Source of the DNA: Stomoxys calcitrans
Taxonomy: Eukaryota; Arthropoda; Insecta; Diptera; Muscidae
DNA: 64,000 nt
Direction: 5' to 3'
Assembly: GCF_963082655.1 (NCBI RefSeq)
Contig: NC_081555.1
Coordinates: 178,963,942 to 179,027,941 of the forward strand
Part shown: piece by piece, positions 21,820 through 33,954 of the stretch
Position numbering within the stretch: position 1 is the stretch's first letter
Layout of the letters: the number at the start of each line of letters is the position of its first letter
Program-made: the position numbers and the translations under genes
The notes under the pieces: model-generated
What the model was told of the DNA's origin: nothing
What the model saw: the letters and a program-made list of their open reading frames with translations, nothing else
Database searches by the model: none

Positions 21820-22813
21820 CCAATTCTTGTCTGATTTTGCTGAAATTTTGCATGAGGTGTTTTATTATGACTTCCAACCACTGTGCTGAGTATGCTTGAA
21901 ATCGGTCCATAACCTTATATAGTTGTCATAAAAACCTAGGGTCTTGACTTCTTGAGCTATTAGAAGGCGCAATTCTTATCCGATTTGTATTTGTAGTATG
22001 GTCCAAATTGGTCCACAACCTAGTATAGGTGCCATATAAACCGATCTTGGATCTTGACTTCTAGAGCCTCTAGAGGGCGCAATTCTTATTCGATTTGGCT
22101 GAAATTTTGCATGAGGTATTTTGTTATGACTTCCAACAACCTTGCTGAGTATGGTCAAAATCGGTTCATAACCCGATAAAGCCGCCATATAAGCCGGTCT
22201 TGGGTCTTGACTTCTTCAGCTTTTAGGGGGCGCAATTCTTTTTTGCACGTGGTATTTTGGTATCACTTCCAACATTTGTGCGAAGTATGGTCCAAATCGG
22301 TTTACAACCTGGTGTAGGTGCCATATAAACCGATCTTCGATCTTGACTTCTTGAGCCATAACCTGGTGGTATAGGTGCCATATAAACCCATCTTGGATCT
22401 TAACTTCTTTAGCAGCTAGAGGGCGCAATTATCATCAGATTTGGCTAAAATTTTGCGTGAGGTGTTTTGGTATAACTTCCAAAAACTGCGATCAGTATGG
22501 CGCAAATCGGTACATAACCTGTTATAGCTGCCATATAAACCGAACTGGGATCTTGACTTCTTGAGCCTCTAGAGAGAACAATTCTCATCCGATTTAGCAC
22601 AAATTTTATACAAAAGAATGAAGTGATATATTCAATTCATTTCTGGTTCGAATCGGCCTATAACTTGATATAGCTCTAATAGTATAACAGTCCTTATTCA
22701 TTATTCTTTGTTTGCCTAAAAAGAGATACTGCGCAAAGAACTCGACAAATGCGATCCATGATGGAGGGTATATAAGATTCGGCCCGCCCGAACTTAGCAC
22801 GGTCTTAGTTGTT
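21820..22813 (-). mobile_element. Family A element lacking its (GTCY)n end
   Basis: Six degenerate modules, then ATCCATGATGGAGGGTATATAAG, the hairpin-like TTCGGCCCGCCCGAA and CTTAGCACGGTCTTAGTTGTT. One hairpin-arm base is changed (CCGCCC for CCGGCC). The TA/core/GTCY portion is absent at the SINE junction. Confidence 0.85.
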
Positions 22814-24232
22814 TTATTTCTAGTGCATTACAATGGGCAAGATTGTGCTTTAACTTTTAGTAAAAATCTTTTAATTGCAAGGCATTGAGGTGATCTCTAC
22901 CAAAATCCTCACTAATTTGAAACATTGTTTCAATTTTTTTTTTAAATTGTCTCTTAATTTGAAAAAGAAAATCAGAAATATTAGTAAATATTTATCACTT
23001 TTAGATAAACTCAGGGTTTTCAAGTATTGTTCCAATTATGATTAGGATTCATAGCTAAGAAAAATTATAGAAATGTCCACAATTAGTGAAAGATTTGATG
23101 TTTAAGTTTCGCAAATTTCTATACCCCAATCTCGGCTACACATTCTTGCTCGATTGCCATTATGATTAAACGTACGGGAATGTCCATATGCGTGTGAAAT
23201 GGTTGATTAGCACAGGTTGCAGCATATGAATGTGAGTGTCCACATGGGTATATTTACCATGTGCTAACCACATTCAGGACTCTGCTGCAGCGATTCGAGT
23301 TGTCCTAGGCAACGCGTTGATTATGGATGCGCGCCGAGACCATTTATATTGTCCAAGTGCCACAATACAACATGGTGTGGCATAATTATGGCGGGATACT
23401 CACATAAGTAACAGTAACAGTAAAACAACCGCATCAGCGCAATCAAACAATTAACGACCACAATCTCTCAGCTCACAACTCGCAACTGGCAACATGCAAG
23501 AGAAGGCAATGAAAAATGAAACATTGACAGGCCACATTAATTTATTAATGATGAATTATTAAAAATAATTATTTTGCGAATTGCACGAAACCATACACAG
23601 TGGAATGCAATTCGGATTATACAAACAAAGGTTTTAAGCTGTTAAATGTTGCAGTTTTTTTAATTTAACAAGCCCGCAAACATATATTATATTTAACAAG
23701 TCTCGGAAGTGCTTTACACTCGAACCGTTTTGGTGCCCCCGAAGAGGGGAAACCTACCCCTAAGGAAGTTTGAAAAGATCAGTACAATAAGGAACTTAAA
23801 TCAATAGAATATGAAATCCAGTATGAATCTGACATCGATATTTGCGTTTAAGTTTAGGGAAATCCGCCACACCCCCTTAAAAATTCATGTAGTACTCTAC
23901 AACTAGAGAAATATTTATATTCATCATCTTTTTTTCTTATTTTAAAGATTTGAGCCAAAAATCACGAACTTAATTTAAATGTTCCGACTTTTTAAGTAAA
24001 CATATCCTTGGGTCAATGATTTTTTATTTCATATTAAAATTTATTATCTTAAATGGTAGTTTAATAGAGTTCTAACTTTTCGACTTGTTCTAAAGACACA
24101 AATCTTTTAATGAAGTTAAAAAGATCGTTGTCGGTAAGGAATTTTACTTTGGGGAAGTTAGAGATACAGAATAGTCATACAAATATGGTCGTCTTTAAAT
24201 GTTTCATTTTTTAAGTAACGATACTAAGTTTA
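22814..24232. other. Unique AT-rich segment
   Basis: No open frame over 60 residues with recognisable content. A TTAATTTATTAATGATGAATTATT stretch near 23537-23560 is a weak palindrome. Confidence 0.45.
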
Positions 24233-25804
24233 AACAAGTAAGAGTGTGCTATGTTCGGCCGTGCCGAATCCTATATACCCTTCACCATGAATCACATTTG
24301 TCGAGTTCTTTGCGCGGTATCTCTTTTTAGGCAATCAAAGAATAATAGATAAGAAGTGTATGATATTGGAGATATAACAAGTTATAGTCCGATTCGGACC
24401 ATGAAATAATTGAATGTTGAGGACCATAGTAGAAGTTAATGGGAAATATTTCAGTCCATTCGCATAAGAATTGCGCCTTGTAGCGGCTTAAGAAGCATAA
24501 TCGAGAGATCGGTTTATATGGCAGCTGTATCAAGCTTTTGATCGATTCAGACCATATTAGAAACGTATGTTGAAGGTCATTGGAGAAACCGTTGTACAAA
24601 ATTTCTGACAAATCGGATGAGAATTGCGCTCTCTAGAGGTTCAAGAAGTCAAAATCCCAGATCGGCTTATATGGCAGCTATATCAGGTTATAAACCGATT
24701 TGAACCATATCTATCGCAGTTGTTGGAAGTCATAACAAAATAATTCATGTTAATTTTCAGCCACATCGGTTAAGAATTGCACCCCCTAGCGGCTCAAAAA
24801 TTGAAGATCCAAGATCGGCTTATATGGCAGCAATATCAAGTTATGGAAAGATTTAAACCATACATAACACAGTTGTTGGAAGTCATAATAAAACACCTCA
24901 TGCAAAATTTCAGCCAAATCGGATTAGAATTGCGTCCCCTATTGGATCAAAAAGTCAAGATCCAAGATCGGTATATATGGCAGCTATATCAAAACATGGA
25001 CCGATTTAAACCATACTTTGCACAGTTGTTGAAAGTCATAACGAAACACTTCATGCAAAATTTTAAACAAATCGGATGAGAATTGCGCTCTCTAGTGGCT
25101 CAAAAAGTCAGGACCCAAGTTTGGTTGACATGGCAGCCTGACATTCATAACCTGAATGTACCGATTTGAACCATTCTCAGCACAATTGTTAAAAGTGATA
25201 CCAAAACACAACGTGCAAAATTTCCGCCAAATCGGATGAGAATTGCGCGCTCAAGAAATCAAGACCCAAGATCGGTTTATATGGCAGCTATATCAGGTTA
25301 TGAACCGATTGGAACCATACTCCTATTGGATCGAGAAGTCAAGATCCAATATCGGTGTATATGGCAGCTATATTAAAACATGGACCGATTTAAACTATAC
25401 TTAGCACAGTTGATGAAAGTCAGAACAAAGCACTTCATGCAAAATTTCAGCCAAATTGGATGAGAATTGCGCCCTCTAGTGGCTCAAGAAGTCAAGACCC
25501 AAGATTGGTTTACATGGCAGCTATATCAAACCATGGACAGATTTGGCCCATAAACAATCCCAACCGACCTACACTAATAGGAAGTATTTGTGCAAAATTT
25601 CATTCGTCTAGCTTTATTCCTTCGAAGTTGGCGTGCTTTCGACAGACGGACGTTCGGACAGACATACGGACATGGCTAGGTCGACTTAAAATGTCATGAC
25701 GATCAAGATTGATATACTTTATGAAGTCTTAGACGAATATTTCGAGGTGTTACTAACAGAATGACGAAATTAGTATACCCCCCATCCTATGGTGGAGGGT
25801 ACAA
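24233..25804 (+). mobile_element. Family A element, full length, module-rich
   Basis: Starts AACAAGTAAGAGTGTGC with the hairpin TTCGGCCGTGCCGAA (24254-24268). Eight or so modules follow, making it the longest A copy here. Then come GACAGACGGACGTTCGGACAGAC, CATGGCTAGGTCGACTTAAAATG and a short TA tract, ending in CCCATCCTATGGTGGAGGGTAC. Confidence 0.92.
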
Positions 25805-26139
25805 ACAGTTATTTTCAAGAAAGAAAAAAAATTGGTGTCATCTCTGAAGTCAGATTTTAATCAATTCGCGATCAAAATTCCAAACAGATGTTTATGTCCA
25901 TTAGCGCATAGCAACTTAAATTTTAAGATAGCATCTTAATATGGAAGTTTTGGTTCTTTGATTTTCGGGAAAATGACATTAATTTTCAGGAAAAAGACCC
26001 TGGGGTCCACCCCACCCTCAAAAACGTCATATTTTCGGATTACGGGGCTCATATGAAATATTTTTGAAAGTAGAACACGAATCTTTTATTTACATAAATG
26101 GCTAAGTGACCACCCCCGAAATAAATAATATAGAACTCA
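25805..26139. other. Unassigned spacer
   Basis: No feature recognised. Confidence 0.4.
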
Positions 26140-26410
26140 AAAGAAAGGCATTTGCGAGTAGAGTAAAAATTTGCCCCGGAACCGAGCAGGGGCAAACTTC
26201 TCTGACATCACTGAGTGCTTCCTGATTCAAGTTTGAACTCAATAATAACGGACCTTTTCTTAAAGCCGTGTGCGAACGGCGTGCCGCAGTGCGACCCCTC
26301 TTTGGGGAGAATTTTTTACATGACCATGCACGGTATGGTACCTCGCAAATGTCGCCAGCATTAAGCACCGCTTCAAATTTTGTCTGATGTTCTTGTCAGG
26401 ATTCGAACGC
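26140..26410 (-). mobile_element. tRNA-derived SINE, diverged
   Basis: Shows CGGCGTGCCGCAGTGCGACC, CATGGTACC-like and CGCAAATGTCGCCAGCAT words, and a B box in GGATTCGAACGCAGG. The head is damaged beyond the B box. A small insertion (CATGCACGGT) splits the usual ACATGGCATGGTACC region. Confidence 0.78.
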
Positions 26411-26486
26411 AGGCGTACATAGGTTACAGTGCCGGGAATTCGATATCCTCATTCAGGACGAAGTGACCCCACGCCCGGTTTGGTAA

Positions 26487-27594
26487 GTTTTTATACCCAC
26501 CACCGACAGATGGGGGTATATTCATTTTGTCATTCCGTTTGCAACACATCGAAATATCCATTTCCGACCCTATAAAGTATATATATTCTTGATCAGCGTA
26601 AAAATCTAAGACGATCTAGACATGTCCGTCCGTCTGTCTGTTGAAATCACGCTACAGTCTTCAAAAATAGAGATATTGAGCTGAAATTTTGCACAGGTTC
26701 TTTTTTTTATCCATAAGCAGGTTAAGTTCGAAGATGGGCTAAATCGGACTATATCTTGATATAGCCCCCATATAGACCGATCCGTCGATTTAGGGTCTTA
26801 GGCCAATAAAGGCCACATTTATTATCCGATTTTGCTAAAATTTGGGACAGTGAGTTGTGTTAGGCCCTTCGACATCCTCCGTCAATTTGGTCCAGATCGG
26901 TCCAGATTTGGATATAGCTGCCATATAGACCGATTCTCCAATTTAGGGTCTTAGGCCCATAAAGGCCACATTTATTACCCGATTTTGCTAAAATTTGGGT
27001 CAGTGAGTTGTCTTAGACCCTTCGACGTCCTCCGTCAATTTAGCTCAGATCGGTCCAGATTTGTATATAGCTGCCCTATAGACCGATCTCTCGGTTTTAG
27101 GTTTTGGGGCCATAAAAAGCGCATTTATTGTCCGATGTTGCCGAAATTTGGGACAAAGAGTTAAGTTAAGCCCCTCCACATATTTCTGCAAGTTGGTCTA
27201 GATCGATCAAGATTTGCATATAGCTGCCATATAAACCGATCTCTCGATTTAAATTCTTGGCCCCATAAAAGGCGCATTTTTAATCCGATTGCACTGAAAT
27301 GTGACGCACTGACTTATTTATGCTTTTCGACATCCGTGTGGTATATAGTTGAGATCGGTTTATTTTTAGATATAACTACTAAAAAGACCAATATTTTGTT
27401 ATATACAATTGAACAATAACTTTTACTTATTAGTATCTGGTCCAAATCGGAACATAGCTGCTATGGGGCATAAGGTATGGGGCATAAGGTATGAATTTTG
27501 CACCGGATTTTGAGGAAAGGTGGTTCACATATATATCCGAGGTGGTGGGTATCCAAAGTTCGGCCCGGCCGAACTTAACACCTTTTTACTTGTT
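26487..27594 (-). mobile_element. Family B element, full length
   Basis: From TTTTTATACCCACCACCG through the TA tract, GATCAGCGTAAAAATCTAAG and GTCCGTCCGTCTGTCTG to the hairpin TTCGGCCCGGCCGAA and ACACCTTTTTACTTG. There is a short direct duplication of GGGGCATAAGGTATG near 27464-27491. Confidence 0.9.
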
Positions 27595-28389
27595 TTTATA
27601 AAATATAACTGAATCTCAGTGGGTAAGTCAGAAAATCTTAAGTGACAGTGGCATTGCTCTACTCAGCATTATATACCAAAGTTTTTCCCTTTAAAAACAT
27701 TCATTTTCCATCATAATAACCATATATTTGGAATTTAATTGGCTTGGCTCAAATATTATCCCATAAATGAAAACATCTCAAAACTTTCCTTTTTCAGGCA
27801 ATTAAAGTTGAGTGCAGACTTTCCAAATAAAATTTTTCTTTTTCAATAAGAATTCACAGCCCTTTGCTGTTCGAGAAGTTAAAATACACTACACCACAAT
27901 AAAAATGACTCAGAAATGTTCTTTTCGTTCCTCTTTCTTTTGGTTAAGCACCATCGAATTTTCCTACTTCATATTTTCATAGCCTTTTTATTAAGGTGAA
28001 GTGTCAAGATCACTGCCACGACAAAAGTCTGTCTAGACTGAAGAGTTTTTTCAACTGCAAAATGAGAAATATTTATTTTTGGCTTTAATGCCTTAACTCA
28101 TGGTCCCACACATGGATGGCATATGCATATACCGTCGAACTTTTTCTGTGATAGGGAGGTGTTTTACCCAGCATAGGCGACAAAGTCGAATTTTGAATGC
28201 CTGAGTAACTGAATTATACCAAGGGACTCTCATTAATAATAAGAAAATATTTATTAAAATGCATGTGTTATAATATAAGAGTGTATGGTTGAGAGGAAAA
28301 GTAGCCTATTTTGGAAAAAAAAACTAATAAAAATATAAATTTTACTATTTATGTTCTATAGAAAAACATGGTTCTCAATATTGAAAATA
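27595..28389. other. Unique AT-rich segment
   Basis: No coding region or repeat recognised. Confidence 0.45.
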
Positions 28390-28712
28390 TTCAAGTAAAC
28401 ATAAGGATAAATGTGCTTCGGCCGAGCCGAATCTTTTATACCTTCCTCGATGCATCTCATTTGTCTAGTTCTACTACTATTTATAAGCACACATTTGAGT
28501 AGTAAAAGCATACTTAGTTCGGCTGGGCCGAATCATGGAAACCCACCACCATGGATTGTGCTAAAAGTTTACACAAAGGATTTGGACAATACGAGACACG
28601 GTTAAAAGTCGTAACAGAACATTACGTACAAAATGTCAGCCCATCGGTTAAAAACTGAGGCTTCCAGGGGCTTAAGATGTCAAATTAGGAGATTGGTTAA
28701 TGTAGGAGCCAG
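28390..28712 (+). mobile_element. Two nested family A hairpin ends and a short body
   Basis: A first hairpin TTCGGCCGAGCCGAA (28417-28431) with CTTTTATACCTTCCTCGATGC is broken about 85 bases later by a second start, AGTAAAAGCATACTTAG with TTCGGCTGGGCCGAA (28518-28532). The second body runs to about 28712. Neither copy reaches a (GTCY)n end. Confidence 0.7.
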
Positions 28713-29770
28713 AGACGTCGCCAGGGGGGGGGGAAGTGCTCCCGGGCCCTAGCCCCCCACCATAGTGATTATGGCTAAGAAAAAATTTAATTACATTTAT
28801 TTTAAATAAAAATTTCATTAACACTTTTTATAATGACTAAATTTCATTCTTATAGTATTCTACAAAGTCAACATTTTACTAAGGCCAGGACCCCCTAAAA
28901 ATTATTTTTCTACACGGCAAAATTATATTAAAATTATTAGTAAAAAAAATTTTTAATGACATTTTTTCTAAAAATTATTTTTTATACTATTTTTCTAGAG
29001 AAAAAATTTCAGCGTAGTATTCTCTTATGACAAAACTTCAGCACGGGCCGGACCCCCCTCGAAATTATTTTTTTAAGATAAAATTTCTTTGGCACGGCCT
29101 TGGGGATTTGTGATATTCGTATGTTTAGGAATTAAAAAGTACGAAATGGTGACTTTTTACCCAGCGCGAACGAATGAAGTTAGAATAATTATTTAAGGCT
29201 CAAATTAAAGAGAGTCTCAAAAAATTAGATTTGGTAACAAAAAATTCCCAAAATAGTACCGGAAGTGGGAAAAATGGTACGTTTTGTACTGCAATTGGTA
29301 CTTTTTGGTACCTTGTTTGTTAACTGAGCTGGAGCTTTGAATTTTGGAAATTAGGTGCACTTTGGCTACCTAAATTGGGATGTTAAAAGAGTTTCAGGAC
29401 ATTTAGAAACAAAAAAGTACCTAAAAAAGATACGAAATAGGTAAACTTTGCATAGGGGCGAACGGGTAGAACTAGAACTTCGAAATTTAGCTCAAATGAT
29501 TGTTGTTGCGAAATAAAGGGGGTAAATACAGAAAACTTGAGAAACGTACGTTTAATACCGTATTTGGTACCCTTTCATACTTTCTTTACGGATTGCACTA
29601 GAGCTATGAAATTTAACATATAGATTCTACTAAGAAATATATGTTGGCTAACTAAGTAATTTTTAACAAATCATAAATTTTTGTACTAAAAAGTACTTTT
29701 ACCTTGAACGGAGAAGGGTAAAATTAAAAAAAAATTGTTAAAAATGATCGATGTCTTGACAAATATACGA
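28713..29770. repeat. AT-rich dispersed-repeat-like region with GTAC-rich modules
   Basis: It starts with CGTCGCCAGGGGGGGGGGAA and a CCCGGGCCCTAGCCCCCC stretch. Degenerate modules follow in which AAAAGTAC, GGTACTTTTTGGTACC and CGAACGAATGAAGTTAGAA-like words recur about every 150-230 bases. No coding frame. Probably a separate non-coding element, class unknown. Confidence 0.45.
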
Positions 29771-29794
29771 TAAGTTTTAAAGCAATTTGAAAAT

Positions 29795-30070
29795 TTTGTC
29801 CATGAACATTCCACTAATGAACAGGGAATACTTCTCTCATATTAGTGCAGTCCGTTTAAAGTTTAAGCTCAACGATAAGGTCCTCTTTATTGTCGAGTCC
29901 GAACGGCGTGCCTCATAGCGACACCATTTGGTAGGATACCTCACAAATGTTGCCAGCATTAGTAAGGGGAAAACCATCTCTGAAAATTTTTCTGTATTCA
30001 CGCCGGGATTTGAACCCAGGCGTTCAGCATTAGGCGGACATGCTAACCTCTGCGCCACGGTGGCCTCCGA
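29795..30070 (-). mobile_element. tRNA-derived SINE
   Basis: Body words TGTCCATGAACATTCCACTAA and CACAAATGTTGCCAGCATTAG on the plus strand, B box in GGGATTTGAACCCAGG and head end TGCTAACCTCTGCGCCACGG. The head is involved in the 73-bp tandem duplication that follows. Confidence 0.82.
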
Positions 30071-30195
30071 GTCGCAAGTCATTAGGCTCTTTAAAGCGAC
30101 CTTGTTGGTTGAATGGTAGGAGTAGCGCCACGGTGGCCTCCGAGTCGCAAGTCATTAGGCTCTTTAAAGCGACCTTGTTGGTTGAATGGTAGGAG
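30052..30195. repeat. Perfect 71-bp tandem duplication (73-bp period)
   Basis: 30052-30122 and 30125-30195 are identical by eye. Each starts GCGCCACGGTGGCCTCCGAG and ends GTTGAATGGTAGGAG. The unit spans the first bases of the SINE head and the DNA next to it. Confidence 0.9.
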
Positions 30196-30308
30196 CCGGA
30201 ACCCTATTCTTGTACATTTGGAACATAATGCGCTAAAGTGCGTCTAATTATGGACTGCCACTATTACCTAGCTTGAATTACTGTTTGGACATAAGCAGTT
30301 TCGACATA

Positions 30309-31758
30309 AGATCTAAGACGATCTAGCCATGTCCGTTTGTCTGTCTGTTGAATTCACGCTACATTCTTTAAAAATAGACATATTGATCTGAAACTTTACA
30401 CAGTTTTTTTTTTGCCCATAAGCAGGTTAAGTTCGAAGATGGCCTATATCGGACTATATCTTGATATCGCCCCCATATAGACCGATCCGCCAATTTAGGG
30501 TCTTATGCCCATAAAAGCCACATTTATTACCGGTTTTTGCTGAAATTTAGGACAGTGGGTTGTGTTAAGCCCTTCGTCATTTTGACCCAGATCAGTATAG
30601 ATTTGGATATAGTTGCCATATAGACCGATCCTCCGATTTAGGGTCTTAGGCCCATAAAAGCCTCATTTATTGTCCGATTTTGCTAAAATTTGGGACAGTG
30701 CGTTGTTTAAGGCCCTTCGACATCCTTTTACAATTTGGACCCGATCGATACAGATTTGGATATAGCGGCGATATAGACCGATCCTCCGATTTAAGATCTT
30801 GGGCTCATAAAAGGCGCAGTTTTTGTCCGATTTTGCTGAAATTTGGGACAGTGAGTTGTGTTAGGCCTTCCGACATCCTTCTTGAATTTTGAGCCGATCG
30901 ATCCAGATTTGGATATTGCTGCCATATAGACCGATCCGCCGATTTAGGCCCATAAAAGCCACATTTATTATCCGATTTTGATAAAATTTGGGACAGTGAG
31001 TTGTGTTAGGCCTTTCGACACCCTTTTTCAATTTGGAGCCGATCGGTCCTGATTTGGATATAGCTGCCATATAGACCGATCCGCCGATTAAAGGTCTTGG
31101 GCCAATAAGAGGCGCATTTATTATCCGATTTTGCTGAAATTTGGGACATTGAGTTGTGTTAGGCCCTTCGACATCCTTCGTCAATTTGGTTCAGATCGGT
31201 CCAGCTTTGGTTATAGCTGCCATATAGACCGATCCGCCGATTTTAGGCCTTGGGCCCATAAGAGGCGCATTTATTGCCCGATTTTTCCAAAATTTGGAAC
31301 AGTGGGTTGTGTTAGGCCTTTCGACATCCTTTTTTCAATTTGGACCCGATCGATCCAAATTTAAGATCTTGGGCTCATAAAAGGAGCATTTATTGTCCGA
31401 TTTCTCAGAAATTTAGGACAGTGAGTTGTGTTAGTCCCTTTGAAATTCCTCTTCAATTTGGCCCAGATCGGTCCAGATTTGGATATACCTGCCATATAGA
31501 CCGACATTTCGATTTATAGTCTTAGCCCCTTAAAAGGCGCATCTGTGTCGTATATGGTTCATATCGGTCTCTATTTATATATAGCTACCAACTCACTCAA
31601 TGTCCGTGGTCCAAATCGTACCATATTTCGATAGAGCTGCTATGAGGGTATAAACTATGCTTTTTTTACCGGATTATGACGAGGTAGTTTACAGACATAC
31701 CCGAGGTGGTGGGTATCCAAAATTCTGTCCTGCCGAACTTAATGCCTTTTTACTTGTT
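30309..31758 (-). mobile_element. Family B element, 5'-trimmed at the TA end
   Basis: It starts at GATCTAAGACGATCTAGCC, so the terminal CACC and TA portion is absent. GTCCGTTTGTCTGTCTG and many modules follow, ending GTGGGTATCCAAAATTCTG, a decayed hairpin TTCTGTCCTGCCGAA and CCTTTTTACTTGTT. Confidence 0.87.
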
Positions 31759-33075
31759 TGTAAAACAATTTTTCGATTTTTTGTGGATTGTCTCATATCC
31801 ACATTGTGTCTCCAATTCTTTTGAGCATCTCCACAGTTTAGCAAGGTCCTTGCCCAATTCTTTTAAATTACTGACTATGCGGGAAACGTGTATCTTCCAA
31901 CAAGACTATAAATCCATTTTAGAGCTTCAGTTCATTCTTTGGCAGATTAGGAGTCCACTCTTTTTTCTAATACCCACAAAAATGTACAAAAAGATAAAAT
32001 TTCATCAAATATGAATGTCTTAGCAAATGTGGACGACATGGGATCAATTTTTTTCATTCACAGCATGTGAGAATGTTGCAAATGCAGCATGAAAGGCATT
32101 GGACTATGGGAGCTGCTACTGCTGCTGCTACTAAAACAAAGAAATGAGCACAACGCTGATAGAGGCATGGTTGACTACTAGATTCTCATTCATTTTTACT
32201 GGGATGGGAATGTGACAATTTGCAAAATTTACTTCGCTTAAAGGGGGCCACTCATTTCGAAATCTTGAATGTGAGTGCGTGCGTGCGTGCCTCAAACAAA
32301 ACAAGCGTTTTGCTTACGAAACAAGCCAAAGACAAGGGAAATTCACAGCCCACCCGAGTCTGGCAAAGGCGCAGATGGAGAGGACAGACGGCTATTTCGT
32401 GATTTCCAACTGATGGGAGTATTTTAAAAACATATTTGACATATTTTTTCTTGAAAATGTCAATCACAACTTTGGTACTTGGTGTTGCCTCATTCTGCTG
32501 TTTTTCATTCATGCCAATGCAATTCGTACTGGTTCATGCTGAGATGATGTTTGTCCGTTCGTATATCTGTGTGTCTGTCTGTCGTTTTGTAAGAACACAT
32601 AATGATGATTGGGCTAGTGATATAAATGCTGTTAATGAAGGGATGGGAAGAAAAATCGTTTGTGAGAATGATCTTTGAAATAATTATTTCTAAAGCACTT
32701 GTACTAGTCTGATGGCTAAGCTAAATACGGATGTCACCAGGCACCTTTCGATATATTTTAGTGTTGCCAGGAGGCGTTTTTCTTAAGAAAAATCATTACG
32801 AAATAAATTTAATAGAAGGACAATTTTGAAAGAACTTTTATAAGGACATACATTTGTATATTATCCGTAACCTAACTTAGCCTACTCCCATAGGTGAAAT
32901 GGATTGGGAGAGTCGCCACAACTAAAGCTGTCATAATACGAGTCATTGGTTTGACTGTGGAGTTGGGATAAGTCGGCATCTAAGCTACCTTGTCTCCAGA
33001 TTTACTCCTTCCAAATTCTTCGCTTAGTAGCCAAACTATCTTACAACACTATTTTTTGTGTTTATGCCTCCACAG
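31759..33075. other. Unique segment
   Basis: No exon assigned. An 80-residue frame (32436-32678) has a hydrophobic N terminus, but its coding potential is unsupported and its middle overlaps a TGTGTCTGTCTGTC simple tract. Short GTGCGTGCGTGCGTGCC repeat near 32275-32291. Confidence 0.4.
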
Positions 33076-33077
33076 AA

Positions 33078-33392
33078 GGAGACCACCGTTGCTCAGAGGT
33101 TAGCATGTCCGCCTATGACGCTGAACGCCTGGGTTCGAACCCTGGCGAGACCATCAGCAAAATGGTTTTCCCCCTAATGTTGTTTTCATATGTGAGGTAC
33201 ATGCATAGCAGCCATGTAAAAGTTTCTCCCCAAAGAGGTGACGCTCTGCGGCACGCAGTTCGGATTCGGCTATAAAAAGAAGGCCCATTATCATTGAGTT
33301 TAAACTTGAATCGGACAGCACTCACTGATATCTGAGAACTTTGCTCTTGTTCCTTGGTGGAATGTTCATGGGCAAAATTTGCATTTGCCCCA
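33078..33392 (+). mobile_element. tRNA-derived SINE, plus strand, full length
   Basis: A clear head: GCTCAGAGGTTAGCATG (A-box region) and GGTTCGAACCC (B box). The body has GGCTATAAAAAGAAGGCCC and GGAATGTTCATGGGCAAAA, and the tail is TTTGCATTTGCCCC. There is no poly-A tail. The tail is ATTTGC-like, which would be matched by the 3' end of the partner LINE. Confidence 0.87.
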
Positions 33393-33399
33393 TAGAAGA

Positions 33400-33950
33400 A
33401 AGAGACGAATAGACAAGCGTCTTGAGAGAACGTTTGAACACTGCCACGTCAAAAAAAATCTTTCTAGGAGATTTGAATCTCATGAAGAGAGAAGGTCGAA
33501 TAATGAATGTAGACCCATAGCCTTCGACGCTCAGAAAAAAACATGGTAGTTTGCTGCGCCAGATTTCCGCATATTCCCAAAGCAGCACGCAATGGCAAAC
33601 CAATGATTGCTCTATCCAAATCCTTAATTGGATACAAACAGCGGCCTAAGGAATAGGTCAAGATTGTTGAAAAGAGGGATGAAAACGTTTATTCCGCAGA
33701 AATGGAAGGAAGGGAATGTGAGCGAGTTGAGACGTTCAAAAGTCAAAATGACGTACGGAAGATTTACCAGAAATTAACATAAAATCGATGACTATGGTAC
33801 AGACACATCCTTCTGCAAAGACGAAGAAGGAAATCTAGTAACGAAATGTATATCTACATAGCAGTAACAAGTAGCAGCAGGAGTTGATGTGTCGTCAACT
33901 GAACTATTTAAGAACGGAGATTATATGGTGATGAGGCCTATGTTTCAGTT
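33400..33950 (+). pseudogene. LINE fragment between endonuclease and RT (RTE-like)
   Basis: The plus strand gives KIFLGDLNLMKREGRI (about 33453-33500), matching the LGDFNA motif of LINE endonucleases. Further on come DVRKIYQKL (about 33750-33776) and TSFCKDEEGNLVTK (about 33806-33847), a linker pattern seen before the RT domain. Stops lie between these pieces. The 3' part is lost at the family A element. Confidence 0.6.
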
Positions 33951-33954
33951 CTAT

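Noticed and set aside
32436..32678. 80-residue frame with a signal-peptide-like start
   Set aside because: No domain and partly simple repeat. Hydrophobic starts are common by chance in AT-rich sequence.
33098..33150. True tRNA gene at a GGTTCGAACCC B box
   Set aside because: The cloverleaf cannot be completed, and the sequence continues into the SINE body seen many times in the window.
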